Origin: Amycolatopsis bullii
GTDB taxonomy: Bacteria > Actinomycetota > Actinomycetes > Mycobacteriales > Pseudonocardiaceae
Assembly (NCBI RefSeq): GCF_014654205.1
Contig: NZ_BNAW01000014.1
Location: 101,352-165,351, forward strand
Reading direction: 5' to 3'
DNA length: 64,000 nucleotides
Part shown: positions 48,003 to 64,000 of the stretch, piece after piece
Layout of the letters: the number at the start of each line of letters is the position of its first letter
How positions within the stretch are numbered: the stretch's first letter is position 1
The notes under the pieces: model-generated
The model's input: only the letters and a program-made list of their open reading frames with translations
Told to the model about the DNA's origin: nothing
The model's database searches: none
Program-made: the position numbers and the translations under genes

Positions 48003-49177
48003 AGAAGCTCCTGACTGTCGGGGCACTGGCCACGGCGTCCGCGCTGGTGCTCTCCGGGTGCGCCTTCAAGGGCATCTACGACCTGCCGCTGCCCGGGGGC
48101 GCCGACCTCGGCGACCACCCGTACACGGTGAACGTCGAGTTCCGGGACGTGCTCGACCTGACCCCGCAGGCCGGGGTGAAGGTCGACGAGGTGCCGGTCG
48201 GCCGGGTCGAGAACGTCGGGCTCACCAAGGACGGCTGGCACGCGCTGGTCACGCTGCGGGTCAACGGCGACATCAAGCTGCCGGCCAACGCGATCGCCAA
48301 CGTCAAGCAGTCCAGCCTGCTCGGGGAGAAGTACGTCGAGCTGGCTTCGCCGGGTGACGACCAGGCCCGGGGCAAGCTCGCCGACAACGCGACCATCCCG
48401 CTGGCCCGCACGAACCGCAGCGTCGAGGTCGAAGAGCTGCTCGGGGCGCTGTCCCTGCTGCTCAACGGCGGGGGGATCGACCAGCTCAACACCATCACCA
48501 AGGAGCTCAACAACGCCACCTCCGGCCGCGAGCCGGACATCAAGGCGCTGCTGGACAACGCGAACCAGCTGGTGACGAACCTCGACAAGCAGTCGAAGAA
48601 CATCACCCGGGCCATCGACGGGCTGAACCGGCTCTCCTCGACCCTCAACGACCAGAAGGACAAGCTGGTCGGCGCGGTCGACAACCTCGGGCCCGGGCTC
48701 GGCGTGCTGGAGCAGCAGCGGGGCCAGCTGGTCACCATGCTGCAGGCGCTGGACAACCTCTCCGGCGTCGCGACCGACACGGTGAACAAGTCGCAGAAGG
48801 ACCTCGTCGCCGACCTCAAGGCGCTGACGCCGACGCTGCAGAAGCTCGGCGAGGCGGGCAACGACCTGCCGCAGGCCCTGCAGCTGCTGCTGACGTTCCC
48901 GTTCAGCGACCAGGCCGTCAACGGCGTCAAGGGCGACTACTTCAACCTGTTCGCGAAGGTGGACCTGAACCTGAAGACGATCGTCGACAACCTGGGCAAC
49001 AGCCGGCAGAACGCGCTGGCCGGGCAGCTGCCGCTGGCCGGGCTGACCGGCGGGGTCCAGGGCACGCCGGCCAACCAGCCGCCGCCGCTGCCGATCCCCG
49101 GCGCCGGCCAGCAGTCCGCCCAGTCCAAGCCGGGCCTGGGCAACCTCTTCGGGCTCCTGTCGGGAGGTGCGGGCTGA
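47999..49177 (+). CDS. mceE: MceE-type lipoprotein (LprK-like)
   Basis: 392 aa. Lipobox LVLSGC with lipidated C21, the hallmark of MceE; then MCE domain (AGVKVDEVPVGRVENV), needle and Pro/Gln-rich C-terminus. GTG 47999 overlaps mceD by 4 bp. The lipid anchor probably caps the hexamer. Confidence 0.92.
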   Translation: MKKLLTVGALATASALVLSGCAFKGIYDLPLPGGADLGDHPYTVNVEFRDVLDLTPQAGVKVDEVPVGRVENVGLTKDGWHALVTLRVNGDIKLPANAIANVKQSSLLGEKYVELASPGDDQARGKLADNATIPLARTNRSVEVEELLGALSLLLNGGGIDQLNTITKELNNATSGREPDIKALLDNANQLVTNLDKQSKNITRAIDGLNRLSSTLNDQKDKLVGAVDNLGPGLGVLEQQRGQLVTMLQALDNLSGVATDTVNKSQKDLVADLKALTPTLQKLGEAGNDLPQALQLLLTFPFSDQAVNGVKGDYFNLFAKVDLNLKTIVDNLGNSRQNALAGQLPLAGLTGGVQGTPANQPPPLPIPGAGQQSAQSKPGLGNLFGLLSGGAG

Positions 49178-50442
49178 TGCTGATCCGCCGGACGAAGATC
49201 CAGCTGATCGCCTTCGCGGTCATCTCCGTCGTCGCGATCGTGTACGCGCTGATCCGGTTCGCCGGGCTCGGCAGCGTGTTCGGCAACGACGGCTACACGG
49301 TGAAACTGCAGCTCAGCGAGTCGGGCGGCATCTTCACCAACGCCGAAGTCACCTACCGCGGCTATAACATCGGCCGGGTCGGCGAGATGCGGCTCACCCC
49401 GACCGGGCTCGAGGCCGACCTGAACATCGACCCGTCGGCGCCGAAGGTGCCGGCGGACCTCGACGCCGTCGTGGCCAACCGGTCGGCGGTCGGCGAGCAG
49501 TACGTCGACCTGCGGCCCAAGGCGGACCAGGGCCCGTACCTGGCGGCCGGTTCGGTGATCCCGGCGGCGAAGACGACCACCCCGGTCAGCACCGAGCGGC
49601 TGATCGGCGACCTCGACTCGCTCGCCGCGTCGGTCCCGGTCGACTCGCTGCGCACGGTCGTCGACGAGTCCTACGACGCCTTCCGCGGCACCGGCGGCGA
49701 CCTGCAGAAGCTGCTGGACACCGCGCGCAGCTTCACCGCGACCGCGCAGGAGTACCTGCCGCAGACGATCCAGCTGCTGGACGCGGGCGGCCAGGTGCTG
49801 GACACGCAGAACGCCGAGGCGGCGAACTTCGCGTCGTTCAGCAAGAGCCTCAACGAGCTCACCGGCACGCTGAAGAACTCCGACGGCGACCTGCGCAAGC
49901 TGATCGGCATCACGCCGCAGGTGGCCGCCCAGGTCAGCCAGGTGCTGGCCGAGTCCGGCCCCGGCTTGGGCGCGCTGACGGCGAACCTGCTCACCACGGC
50001 CAACCTGACCGTGACCCGGCTCGACGGGATCGAGCAGGGCCTGGTCACGTACCCGGCGCTGGCCGGCGCGGTCAGCAGCGTCGCGCCCGGCGACGGCACC
50101 GCGCACCTCGGCCTGGTGCTCAACCTGTTCAACCCGCCGTCCTGCACGAAGGGGTACATCCCGTACTCGCAGTTCCGCACCGGCAACGACCTGACCCCGA
50201 GGCCGGCGAAGGAAGACGCGTACTGTGCCGAACCGAAGGGCAGCCCGATCAACGTCCGCGGGGCGCAGAACGCGCCGTACGGCGGGGTGCCGGTCGCGCC
50301 GTCGGACAGCGACGTCGCGGCCAACGCGAACCGGCCGGCCGAAGAGCTGGCCGAGGAGCGGAACACCCGGGGCGTTCCGGGCATCGTCGGCAGCCCCGGC
50401 GTCAGCCTGAACAGCCTGGGCTCGCTGCTCGGCCTGTCCTGA
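49177..50442 (+). CDS. mceF: MceF-type lipid-binding protein
   Basis: 421 aa. N-terminal anchor (IAFAVISVVAIVYALIRF), MCE domain (EVTYRGYNIGRVGEM), needle and a long C-terminal tail with PPSCTKGYIPYSQFR. ATG shares one base with the mceE stop (TGATG). Last Mce subunit. Confidence 0.92.
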   Translation: MLIRRTKIQLIAFAVISVVAIVYALIRFAGLGSVFGNDGYTVKLQLSESGGIFTNAEVTYRGYNIGRVGEMRLTPTGLEADLNIDPSAPKVPADLDAVVANRSAVGEQYVDLRPKADQGPYLAAGSVIPAAKTTTPVSTERLIGDLDSLAASVPVDSLRTVVDESYDAFRGTGGDLQKLLDTARSFTATAQEYLPQTIQLLDAGGQVLDTQNAEAANFASFSKSLNELTGTLKNSDGDLRKLIGITPQVAAQVSQVLAESGPGLGALTANLLTTANLTVTRLDGIEQGLVTYPALAGAVSSVAPGDGTAHLGLVLNLFNPPSCTKGYIPYSQFRTGNDLTPRPAKEDAYCAEPKGSPINVRGAQNAPYGGVPVAPSDSDVAANANRPAEELAEERNTRGVPGIVGSPGVSLNSLGSLLGLS

Positions 50443-50478
50443 CGTGGATTTGATGACCGTTACCTACTCTGGAGTGTC

Positions 50479-51054
50479 ATGAGCACGGAGGAGCCGGCCG
50501 CCACGGCGGTGGAGGACGAGGAGTCCGCGACGCCGTCGAAGGACCCCGCGCGGACCCTGGTGCTCGGCGCCGGCGCGCTGGCGCTGGCCGCCCTGATCGC
50601 CGCGGCGTTCTTCGGGATCCAGTGGTGGGCGGCCGCGGCCGACGACAACGCCGGGCTGGCGGCCTCGCGCGAGGCCGTGGTCAAGGCGGGCACCAACGCG
50701 CTGAAGGCCTACACCGAGGTCGACTACACCGACCTCGACGGCTTCTTCGCCCGGCAGAAGGCGGTGTCGGACGACAAGATGTCGCAGCAGATCGACCAGT
50801 CGGCGCCGACGTTCCGCAAGGCGCTCTCCGACGCCAAGACGAAGGTCACCACCGACGTCCAGGACATCGCCGTCGAGGAACTGGACGACCACGAAGGCAA
50901 GGCGAGCTTCCTCGCCGCCATCGCCACGACCGTCACCCAGGGGGACAAGAGCAGCGCGAAGCCGTTGCGCCTCGAAGTCTCGATGACCCGGGTGGGCGAG
51001 GAATGGAAGCTGTCCGGCATCGACAGCGTCCCGCTCGTCGCGGCCGGCCAGTAG
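50479..51054 (+). CDS. Mce-associated membrane protein
   Basis: 191 aa. Acidic cytoplasmic start, one membrane helix (LGAGALALAALIAAAFFGI), then an extracellular nuclear-transport-factor-2-like domain ending WKLSGIDSVPLVAAG. These proteins follow mceF in most operons and stabilise the complex. GGAG 5 bases before ATG. No catalytic residues known. Confidence 0.85.
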   Translation: MSTEEPAATAVEDEESATPSKDPARTLVLGAGALALAALIAAAFFGIQWWAAAADDNAGLAASREAVVKAGTNALKAYTEVDYTDLDGFFARQKAVSDDKMSQQIDQSAPTFRKALSDAKTKVTTDVQDIAVEELDDHEGKASFLAAIATTVTQGDKSSAKPLRLEVSMTRVGEEWKLSGIDSVPLVAAGQ

Positions 51055-51071
51055 TACAGAAGGAGCCTGTA

Positions 51072-52097
51072 GTGCCCCCCTCCCGCCGCCAGCCGCCGCG
51101 CAGCACCCCGACGCCGTCGCGGCGTCCCCGCGTGGCCGGCCTGCGCAAGCCCTCGGTGGACGAGTCCGCCGCCGAGCGGACCGGCCAGCAGCCCGCCGTC
51201 CCGCCCGCCGAGCCGCGCAAGCCGCGGCCGAGGCCGGCGCCGCGCCCGGTGCCCCGGCCTGCCCCGGAGCCGGTGGAGTCCACCAGCGGGCAGCTCGACA
51301 CCGCGCCGGCCGAGGACACGCAGGTGTTCGCGGCGGTCGAGACCGAGCCCCGGGTCGACGCGCTCACCGGGGAGCCGGCCGCCGACGAGGAGGTCGCGGA
51401 GCGGCCGGCGCCGCGGCGGAAGAAGCGGGACACCGGGATCGCGAAGCCGACCGAGGAGTCCGAGGTCCCGGTCACCGAGGGCGAGTCCGCCGCGGCTGCG
51501 GGCCCGAAGGTGCCGAAGCCGTACCTGGTGGCGGGCGCGCTGGTGCTGGTCGCGCTGGTCCTGGGCGGGCTGGCGTTCTGGTTCAAGTCCGAGGAGGTCA
51601 AGGTCTCCTCGGCGACGAGCAACACGGCGCTGCTGGACGTGGCGAAGACGGCCCAGGTCAAGGACGCGGTGTCGAAGGCGGCCGAGGCGCTGTTCTCCTA
51701 CGACTTCAACAACATCAAGAAGACCGAGGACGCGGCGAACGACCTGCTCGCCAACGACGACGTCAAGAACAAGTACAACTCGCTGATGGGCGAGGTGAAG
51801 CGGCTCGCGCCGCAGCAGAAGATGATCGTGACGTGCAAGGTGACGCGCGCGGCGGTGATCATGCTCAACGGCGACCTGGCGAAGGTGATGGTCTTCGTCG
51901 ACCAGACCTCGACCCGCACGGACACGAAGAAGACGACCGCGGGCACGGCCCAGCTCCACCTGAACGCCCAGCTCCAGGGCGACAAGTGGAAGATCACCGA
52001 CATGGACACCTACAACGCCCCGAAGGTCCCGGCGGCGTCGCAGGCCCCGTCGCAGGCGCCTTCCTCGGCGCCGGCTTCCCCCTCGCCGACCAAGTAG
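51072..52097 (+). CDS. Second Mce-associated membrane protein
   Basis: 341 aa. Long Pro/Arg-rich disordered cytoplasmic region (~1-140), membrane helix (LVAGALVLVALVLGGLAFWF), then a domain like the preceding protein (GDKWKITDMDTYN) and a Ser/Pro/Ala tail. GTG 51072 has AGGAG upstream. The extended N-terminus might recruit cytoplasmic partners; this is a guess. Confidence 0.82.
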   Translation: MPPSRRQPPRSTPTPSRRPRVAGLRKPSVDESAAERTGQQPAVPPAEPRKPRPRPAPRPVPRPAPEPVESTSGQLDTAPAEDTQVFAAVETEPRVDALTGEPAADEEVAERPAPRRKKRDTGIAKPTEESEVPVTEGESAAAAGPKVPKPYLVAGALVLVALVLGGLAFWFKSEEVKVSSATSNTALLDVAKTAQVKDAVSKAAEALFSYDFNNIKKTEDAANDLLANDDVKNKYNSLMGEVKRLAPQQKMIVTCKVTRAAVIMLNGDLAKVMVFVDQTSTRTDTKKTTAGTAQLHLNAQLQGDKWKITDMDTYNAPKVPAASQAPSQAPSSAPASPSPTK

Positions 52098-52135
52098 CTC
52101 GCAAGACGCGGCGGGGGCTGTCGCCGGACGCAGTG

Positions 52136-52188
52136 AATGACTCATTCCTGGCATCGGACGTCAGGAATGAGTCATTCCTGACGTCCGA
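52136..52188. repeat. Palindromic repeat with three ATGACTCATTCCTG-type arms
   Basis: Arms: AATGACTCATTCCTG (52136-52150), its exact reverse complement (52162-52176), and a perfect palindrome with 17-bp arms centred on base 52171 (52154-52188). The three arms can form alternative hairpins. It may terminate the mce transcript; the sequence style suggests a dispersed intergenic repeat. Confidence 0.75.
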
Positions 52189-52671
52189 ACCCGCCGCCGC
52201 TCCGGTGCGCCTGACGGGAGGCGTGGCGGGCCACCAGGCGGCTCTGAGCGGTCGGCACCGAGTCGTGGCGGAAGGCCCTCACAGGCCGCCCGCAAGCGCT
52301 CTCTCGCGCCCGAACCGGCCCTCCCCGGACACCGGATCCGCAAAACCCGTTCTTCGACACGCCCGGCCCCCATCCGGCCCGGTGGCCTTCGCCATACCTC
52401 CACCGGCCCCGGGAAACCCCAGGTAGAGCCGCCAAGGTGGCGTTACCGGCCGGTAGCTGGAATGATATTCGGCCGCTCACGCTCCGCTGAACCTCTTCCA
52501 CGCTGCGCCAACCGGCGGGACCCCCGTGTGGCATCTTGACTGGAAGCGCCGGTGGGTTCACGCTTACTCCCAACGGCGAAACCGGGGCCCTTGCGGGAGG
52601 GACCACCGGGTCGCCCGGAGGCATACCTGAAGACGTTGCGAAGCAGGCTGGGCCCCATCGGGAGCGCCCCC

Positions 52672-52700
52672 TGGACAGGCCGCGACGTTCGGGCTAGACT
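52672..52700 (+). promoter_or_regulatory. Main rpoBC promoter
   Basis: TGGACA (52672-52677), exactly 17 bp spacer, TAGACT (52695-52700). The best sigma-70-type promoter of the window, about 135 bases before the rpoB start. Confidence 0.75.
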
Positions 52701-52834
52701 GTCTCTTTGCGCTGCCCTCTTTCAGGCTGCCCGGAGCCGGTAGTTAGGATAGTGGGCACACGGCACCCTTGACAGTCGCTCATAGCTGTTGCTATGGCGG
52801 CCGTCACCGCTCATTGTCCCCGGAAGGACGCATC

Positions 52835-56338
<3,504 letters not shown>

Positions 56339-56431
56339 TCGCGAGCTGAGCGAGGGGGACCGGCCTCCCGCAGGGCCCCCTCGCTCGCCCGCCAACCCCT
56401 CTAGCCGAAACAACCCCAAGGGGATCTAGAC

Positions 56432-60343
<3,912 letters not shown>

Positions 60344-60354
60344 AGCTGATTCGA

Positions 60355-60392
60355 CGAAAGGCCCTCGCCGGGTTTCCGGCGGGGGCCTTTCG
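60355..60392 (+). terminator. Intrinsic terminator of rpoBC
   Basis: Stem CGAAAGGCCCTCGCCGG / CCGGCGGGGGCCTTTCG with a 4-nt loop, 11 bp after the rpoC stop. Confidence 0.88.
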
Positions 60393-60511
60393 CTGTTTTG
60401 CAAACGTCACCCAAACGGGTACTCACGCGGCTTTCACATCGCTAGAGTTACCCGTGTTCACGCGGTTCGGGGGTTCACGCGTTTTCGACGGGTAATCAGG
60501 GGTGACTGTTC

Positions 60512-62290
60512 GTGAACATTTCCAGGATCGCGAGACCTTTCGCGCGCGGTTTTGCCGCGTTGACGGCTGCGGCCGTGCTGACCAGCGTGTTCGCCGGCCC
60601 GGCCGGAGCCGAGGAGCCGACGCCGACCACCACCGCGCCGGCCACGTCCGAAGCGTCGTCCACCGCGCCGTCCACCTCGGAAGCGCCGGCTCCCGAGCCG
60701 AGTTCCGCACCGAGCGCGACCGAGCCGGAGAGCAAGCCCGCGGCGGCGCAGCCGCAGGCCGCTGCCGACGAGCGAGCGAAAATCACCGCCTCGGCCGAAC
60801 TCGACAAGGACCTGTACCAGTCCGACGAGGACGTTCCCTTCACCTTCACGCTGACCAACACCGGATCCGTCCCCGCCAAGGGCCTCCGGGTCAGCCAGGA
60901 CATCGGCAAGCCGGCCGACCTGGTCGTCTACGCCGACGACAACGGCTGGGGCAAGCTCTCGTGGCCGGGCGTGGACCTCGACCCGGGGAAGAGCTTCGTG
61001 CTGAAGACCACGGGCAAGATCCGGGACATCGCCCAGGCCGAGGTGGTCCTCGAGGGGAACGTGTTCGACAGCGACGGCCGCGGGGTCGCCGACTTCAGGG
61101 ACACGGCGACGGTCAAGCAGGTGCCGGTGCCCGCGGGCGGCACGGTGTACGGCGACCGGAACGGCAACGGCGTCTTCGACGACGGCGAGCAGCTGACCGG
61201 AATCCCGCTCGCGCTGCAGTACGTCAACGGCCCAAACCGGTATGAGGCCACGAGCGGTCCGGGTGGGAAGATCGACTTCGGGCAGATCCCGTCGGCCACG
61301 TACTACCTCGGTGGCGTGCCCGCCGGTGAGTGGCTGATCCCGTTCCAGCGCATCCGGATCGGTACGGGCTCGAAGGACCTGCTGATCCGCGCGGTGCCGC
61401 CGCTGAACGGCGCGCTGAAGGCGTCGATGGTGTTCACCCAGGACAGCTACCAGCCCGGCGACCTCGCGCACCTCACCGTGACGCTGGCCAACTCCGGCCC
61501 GATCCCGCTCACCGGCATCGTGGCCGCGTGCGACCGGTACGGCTCCGACGCCGCGTTGAAGGCCGGCGCCGGGTGGGGAGACCTCGCCACCTTCGCCGAC
61601 GGCGTGACCATCGCTCCCGGCCAGACGCGGACCTTCGACGTCGCCGAGCGGGTGCCGGACGCGGCCCGGAACGCCGGCGTCGTCACGGCGGACTGCGACT
61701 TCGGTTACCGCGAAGTCGGCATCGAGGAGCACCCGGTCGCGAGCGCGCAGGCGGCGGTGCCCGGGGGCAAGGCGACCTTGGTCGGCGACGTGGCCGTCTA
61801 CGACGACCGGGGGCAGGTGAAGCAGGGCATCGCCGGGGTCAAGGTCGTGCTGGTGTCCGACCGGCACTGCCCGGTCACCGCCGAGCAGACGACCGATGCG
61901 AAGGGGCACTTCGAGTTCCACGACGTGGTGCCCGGGCCGCAATACCGGCTGTTCTTCCTGCCGCCGGCGGGGTGGCGGATCAAGGAAGAGAACCCGTGGT
62001 CGATCTTCGTCCACGGTCCGGCGGACCACCCGGTCGAGCTCCGGGTGCAAGCCGAGCAGGGCGACGCTCCGCTGCCCTCGGTGCCGGTCGACCCGGCGGA
62101 CTGCACGGCCGGTGCCCCGACCTCGACGGCACCCGCCGCGGCGGGTGGTTCCGGCGGTGGCCAGAGCGGCGCCTCCGGGCTGGCCAGCACCGGTGTGGAC
62201 GCCATCGGCCTCGGCGCGCTCGCGCTGCTGGCTCTCGCCCTCGGCGGCGGCCTCCTGTTCGGCGCCCGCCGGCGCCGGCACACGTTCTGA
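60512..62290 (+). CDS. Secreted SdrD-like surface protein with LAxTG sortase signal
   Basis: 592 aa. Signal peptide (FAALTAAAVLTSVFAGPAGA), Thr/Ser/Pro linker (~35-85), a CARDB/DUF11-like beta domain, an SdrD-B-like domain with a Ca-binding type loop GDRNGNGVFDDGE, a second beta domain (FTQDSYQPGDLAHLTV), another B-like domain (AGVKVVLVSDRHCPVT...GHFEFHDV), and C-terminal LASTG + membrane helix + RRRR. The LAxTG motif suits a class E sortase, so it should be wall-anchored. GTG start 9 bases after AGGGG. A paralogue follows 79 bp downstream. Confidence 0.85.
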   Translation: MNISRIARPFARGFAALTAAAVLTSVFAGPAGAEEPTPTTTAPATSEASSTAPSTSEAPAPEPSSAPSATEPESKPAAAQPQAAADERAKITASAELDKDLYQSDEDVPFTFTLTNTGSVPAKGLRVSQDIGKPADLVVYADDNGWGKLSWPGVDLDPGKSFVLKTTGKIRDIAQAEVVLEGNVFDSDGRGVADFRDTATVKQVPVPAGGTVYGDRNGNGVFDDGEQLTGIPLALQYVNGPNRYEATSGPGGKIDFGQIPSATYYLGGVPAGEWLIPFQRIRIGTGSKDLLIRAVPPLNGALKASMVFTQDSYQPGDLAHLTVTLANSGPIPLTGIVAACDRYGSDAALKAGAGWGDLATFADGVTIAPGQTRTFDVAERVPDAARNAGVVTADCDFGYREVGIEEHPVASAQAAVPGGKATLVGDVAVYDDRGQVKQGIAGVKVVLVSDRHCPVTAEQTTDAKGHFEFHDVVPGPQYRLFFLPPAGWRIKEENPWSIFVHGPADHPVELRVQAEQGDAPLPSVPVDPADCTAGAPTSTAPAAAGGSGGGQSGASGLASTGVDAIGLGALALLALALGGGLLFGARRRRHTF

Positions 62291-62299
62291 CGGGAAAGC

Positions 62300-62330
62300 G
62301 CACCCTCGGTCCACTGTGGACCGAGGGTGC
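62300..62330 (+). terminator. Long hairpin between the tandem surface-protein genes
   Basis: 15-bp perfect arms around one base (GCACCCTCGGTCCAC / GTGGACCGAGGGTGC), 9 bp after the first gene's stop. No T-run. Contains a GTCCANNNTGGAC motif. Confidence 0.6.
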
Positions 62331-62369
62331 GTTCCGGTACGACTTCGATCTGATCAGGGGTGACTGTTC

Positions 62370-63998
62370 GTGAACAAATCCAGAACCGCGAGACCGCTCG
62401 CGCGATGCTTCTCCGTCGTCGCGGCCGCGGCCCTGCTGGCCGGCGTGTTCGCCGGCCCGGCCGGGGCCGAGGAGCCGACGCCGACCGCCACCGCGCCGTC
62501 GACGTCCGAAGCGCCGCCCACCTCGGAGGCACCGGTCCCGGAGCCGAGCTCCGTGCCGAGCTCCACCCAGCCGGAGAACAAGCCCGCGGCGGCACAGCCG
62601 CAGGACGATCCCGGTCCGCAGCCGGACCTCGACGTTTCCATCGAGCACGCGGACTCGTACCCGACCAACGCGGACGTCCACTTCACCATCAAGATCCACA
62701 ACCCGCGCAGCGTGCCGGCCGAGAAGCTGCGGGTCGCCCAGTGGATCGGCAAGCCGGACGACCTCGTGGTCCCGTTCGCCGACGGCTGGGGACCGCTCAG
62801 CAGCGACCGCGGGGTGACGCTGCCGCCGGGCGAGACCTTCACCCTGGCGGTGGTCGGGCAGATCCAGGACATCAGCCAGGACCACGCGAACCTGCGCGGC
62901 TTCGTCTACGACAAGGACGGCCACGGCGTGGCCCCCAGCTTCGACATCCCGTTCAAGCTCGAGAAGACGCCCGGGCACGCGTCCGGCGTCGTCTACGGCG
63001 ATGCGAACGGCAACGGCACGCTCGACGCCGGCGAGGAGCTGACCGGCGTCACGCTCACCCTGCGGTACAACACCCTCATCTACCAGGCCAAGAGCGGCAA
63101 GGGCGGGCACTTCGACTTCGGCGAGATCCCGGCGGCCAAGTACTCCCTCGGTGGCGACGTCATCGGCGGCTGGCTGTTCCCGTTCCGGAACGTCGAGGTC
63201 GGGCCGGACACGAACCTGGTCGTCCGCGGCGCACCGCCGCTCGACGGCAAGCTCGCGGCCTCGATGGCCTTCACCCAGGACAGCTACCACGTCGGCGACC
63301 TCGCGCACGTCACCGTGAAGCTGACCAACTCCGGCCAGGTCCCGCTCACCGGCATCGTGGCCGAATGCGATCGCTTCGGGGCCTCGTACGCCCTGCAGGG
63401 CACCGGGCCCGGCTGGGGCGACCTCGCCGGTGACGGGGTGCGGGTCGGGCCGGGAGAGACGCGCACGATCGACGTCACCGAGCAGGTGCCGGCGGGGGCC
63501 CTCGACCGCGGGCTCGTCACGGCGAGCTGCGACTTCGGCTACCGCGGTGTCGACCTCGACAACCACGCGTTCGCCGGTGCGCAGGCGGCTGTGCCGGGCG
63601 GCAAGGCCACCGTGGTGGGTGACGTGGCCGTCTACGGTGACCGCGGCGAGGTGAAGCAGGGCGTCGCCGGCACCAAGGTCGTGCTGGTGTCCGAGGCGCA
63701 CTGCCCGGTCACCGCCGAGCTGACGACCGACGAGAACGGGCACTTCGAGTTCCACGACGTGCTGCCCGGCCCCGACTACCGGCTGCTCCTGCTGCCGCCG
63801 AAGGGCTGGAAGGTCAAGTACGAGAACCCGCTCGACATCTACGTCCGCGGCCCGGCGGACCGGCCCGTCCGGGTGCGGGTCGACGCCGAGGAAGGTGACG
63901 CGCCGCTTCCGGAGGTGCCCGCCAACCCGGCCGACTGCACGGCCGGTTCCCCGGCGGGCGGCGCGCCCGGCGCGGCCGGCGGGACCGGCGGGACCGGC
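62370..63998 (+). CDS. Second SdrD-like surface protein (3' end outside window)
   Basis: Open for 543 codons to the window edge, with no stop, so partial. Same domain order as the preceding protein: signal (AAALLAGVFAGPAGA), Thr/Ser/Pro linker, DUF11-like domain, GDANGNGTLDAGEEL loop, FTQDSYHVGDLAHVTV domain, KVVLVSEAHCPVT domain, then a Gly/Ala-rich stretch where an LAxTG signal is expected just outside. A 24-bp block around the start (62353-62376) is identical to 60495-60518 before the first gene, showing a recent tandem duplication. GTG start. Confidence 0.85.
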   Translation, partial: MNKSRTARPLARCFSVVAAAALLAGVFAGPAGAEEPTPTATAPSTSEAPPTSEAPVPEPSSVPSSTQPENKPAAAQPQDDPGPQPDLDVSIEHADSYPTNADVHFTIKIHNPRSVPAEKLRVAQWIGKPDDLVVPFADGWGPLSSDRGVTLPPGETFTLAVVGQIQDISQDHANLRGFVYDKDGHGVAPSFDIPFKLEKTPGHASGVVYGDANGNGTLDAGEELTGVTLTLRYNTLIYQAKSGKGGHFDFGEIPAAKYSLGGDVIGGWLFPFRNVEVGPDTNLVVRGAPPLDGKLAASMAFTQDSYHVGDLAHVTVKLTNSGQVPLTGIVAECDRFGASYALQGTGPGWGDLAGDGVRVGPGETRTIDVTEQVPAGALDRGLVTASCDFGYRGVDLDNHAFAGAQAAVPGGKATVVGDVAVYGDRGEVKQGVAGTKVVLVSEAHCPVTAELTTDENGHFEFHDVLPGPDYRLLLLPPKGWKVKYENPLDIYVRGPADRPVRVRVDAEEGDAPLPEVPANPADCTAGSPAGGAPGAAGGTGGTG

Positions 63999-64000
63999 GG

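Larger units (their letters stand above)
52098..52834 (+). other. 737-bp gap before rpoB with palindromic repeat and promoter
   Basis: No protein-like frame on either strand. It starts with a palindromic repeat (52136-52188) right after the mce operon, then ~450 bp of unremarkable sequence, and the rpoB promoter at 52672-52700. A further TTGACA stands at 52769-52774 with a weak TATGGC 18 bases on. The leader from the main promoter is about 130 nt. Confidence 0.6.

Noticed and set aside
52552..52743. 63-codon ORF in the rpoB upstream gap
   Set aside because: Overlaps the rpoB promoter, no ribosome site, Arg/Pro-rich noise.

Overview
The window is GC-rich actinobacterial chromosome, most likely Pseudonocardiaceae and probably Amycolatopsis. 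The evidence is the housekeeping order rpmG-hadA-hadB ... tRNA-Trp-secE-nusG-rplK-rplA ... rplJ-rplL ... mce ... rpoB-rpoC, frequent GTG/TTG starts and 4-bp start/stop overlaps, mycothiol- and F420-type enzymes, a LAxTG (class E) sortase substrate, and RpoB and Lon of actinobacterial type. The species is an inference. The rpoB allele carries substitutions at rifampicin-resistance positions, which would fit a rifamycin producer or a relative.

Layout. (1) 1-15.1 kb is a Wzx/Wzy-type surface-glycan locus. The end of a polymerase, a GT4 glycosyltransferase and a PAP2 phosphatase are on the plus strand. A tightly overlapping minus-strand operon (15138 to 4827) encodes a C-methyltransferase, a sugar-1-phosphate cytidylyltransferase, a PIG-L deacetylase, an NAD epimerase, a DUF4910 aminopeptidase-like protein, a flippase, a GT2 glycosyltransferase, a pyruvyltransferase-like protein, an RmlC-like epimerase and a GSAM-like aminotransferase. 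A secreted beta-helix protein lies beside it. (2) 15.3-27 kb is mixed housekeeping: DUF2568, F420 oxidoreductase, beta-propeller, HtpX, RmlA, a BNR-repeat secreted protein with a small IS5-like element (MITE) at its stop codon, a lipoprotein, YajQ, tRNA-Tyr, Lon (with HspR- and ClgR-like sites), a DUF574 methyltransferase and a GNAT. (3) 27-30.2 kb holds a membrane GAF/degenerate-GGDEF/EAL protein, tRNA-Thr, tRNA-Met and rpmG. (4) 30.2-40.4 kb holds hadAB, an SGNH hydrolase, a GntR/DUF1648 pair, an LLM oxidoreductase, tRNA-Trp, secE-nusG, rplK-rplA, an alpha/beta hydrolase and rplJ-rplL. (5) 40.6-52.1 kb is one complete mce lipid-transport operon (ATPase, two permeases, MceA-F, two Mce-associated proteins). 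(6) 52.6-60.4 kb is rpoB-rpoC. (7) 60.5 kb to the end has two tandemly duplicated secreted SdrD-like proteins, the second cut by the window edge.

How the genes fit together. The glycan locus looks able to make an unusual nucleotide sugar, assemble and flip a repeat unit, and polymerise it. Its sugar 4,6-dehydratase is not in the window. The ribosomal/transcription block follows the Mycobacterium tuberculosis order, with a whole mce operon at the place where M. tuberculosis keeps only the orphan ATPase gene mkl. No CRISPR array, prophage, integrase or complete insertion sequence was seen. Most long antisense ORFs are GC-bias shadows.
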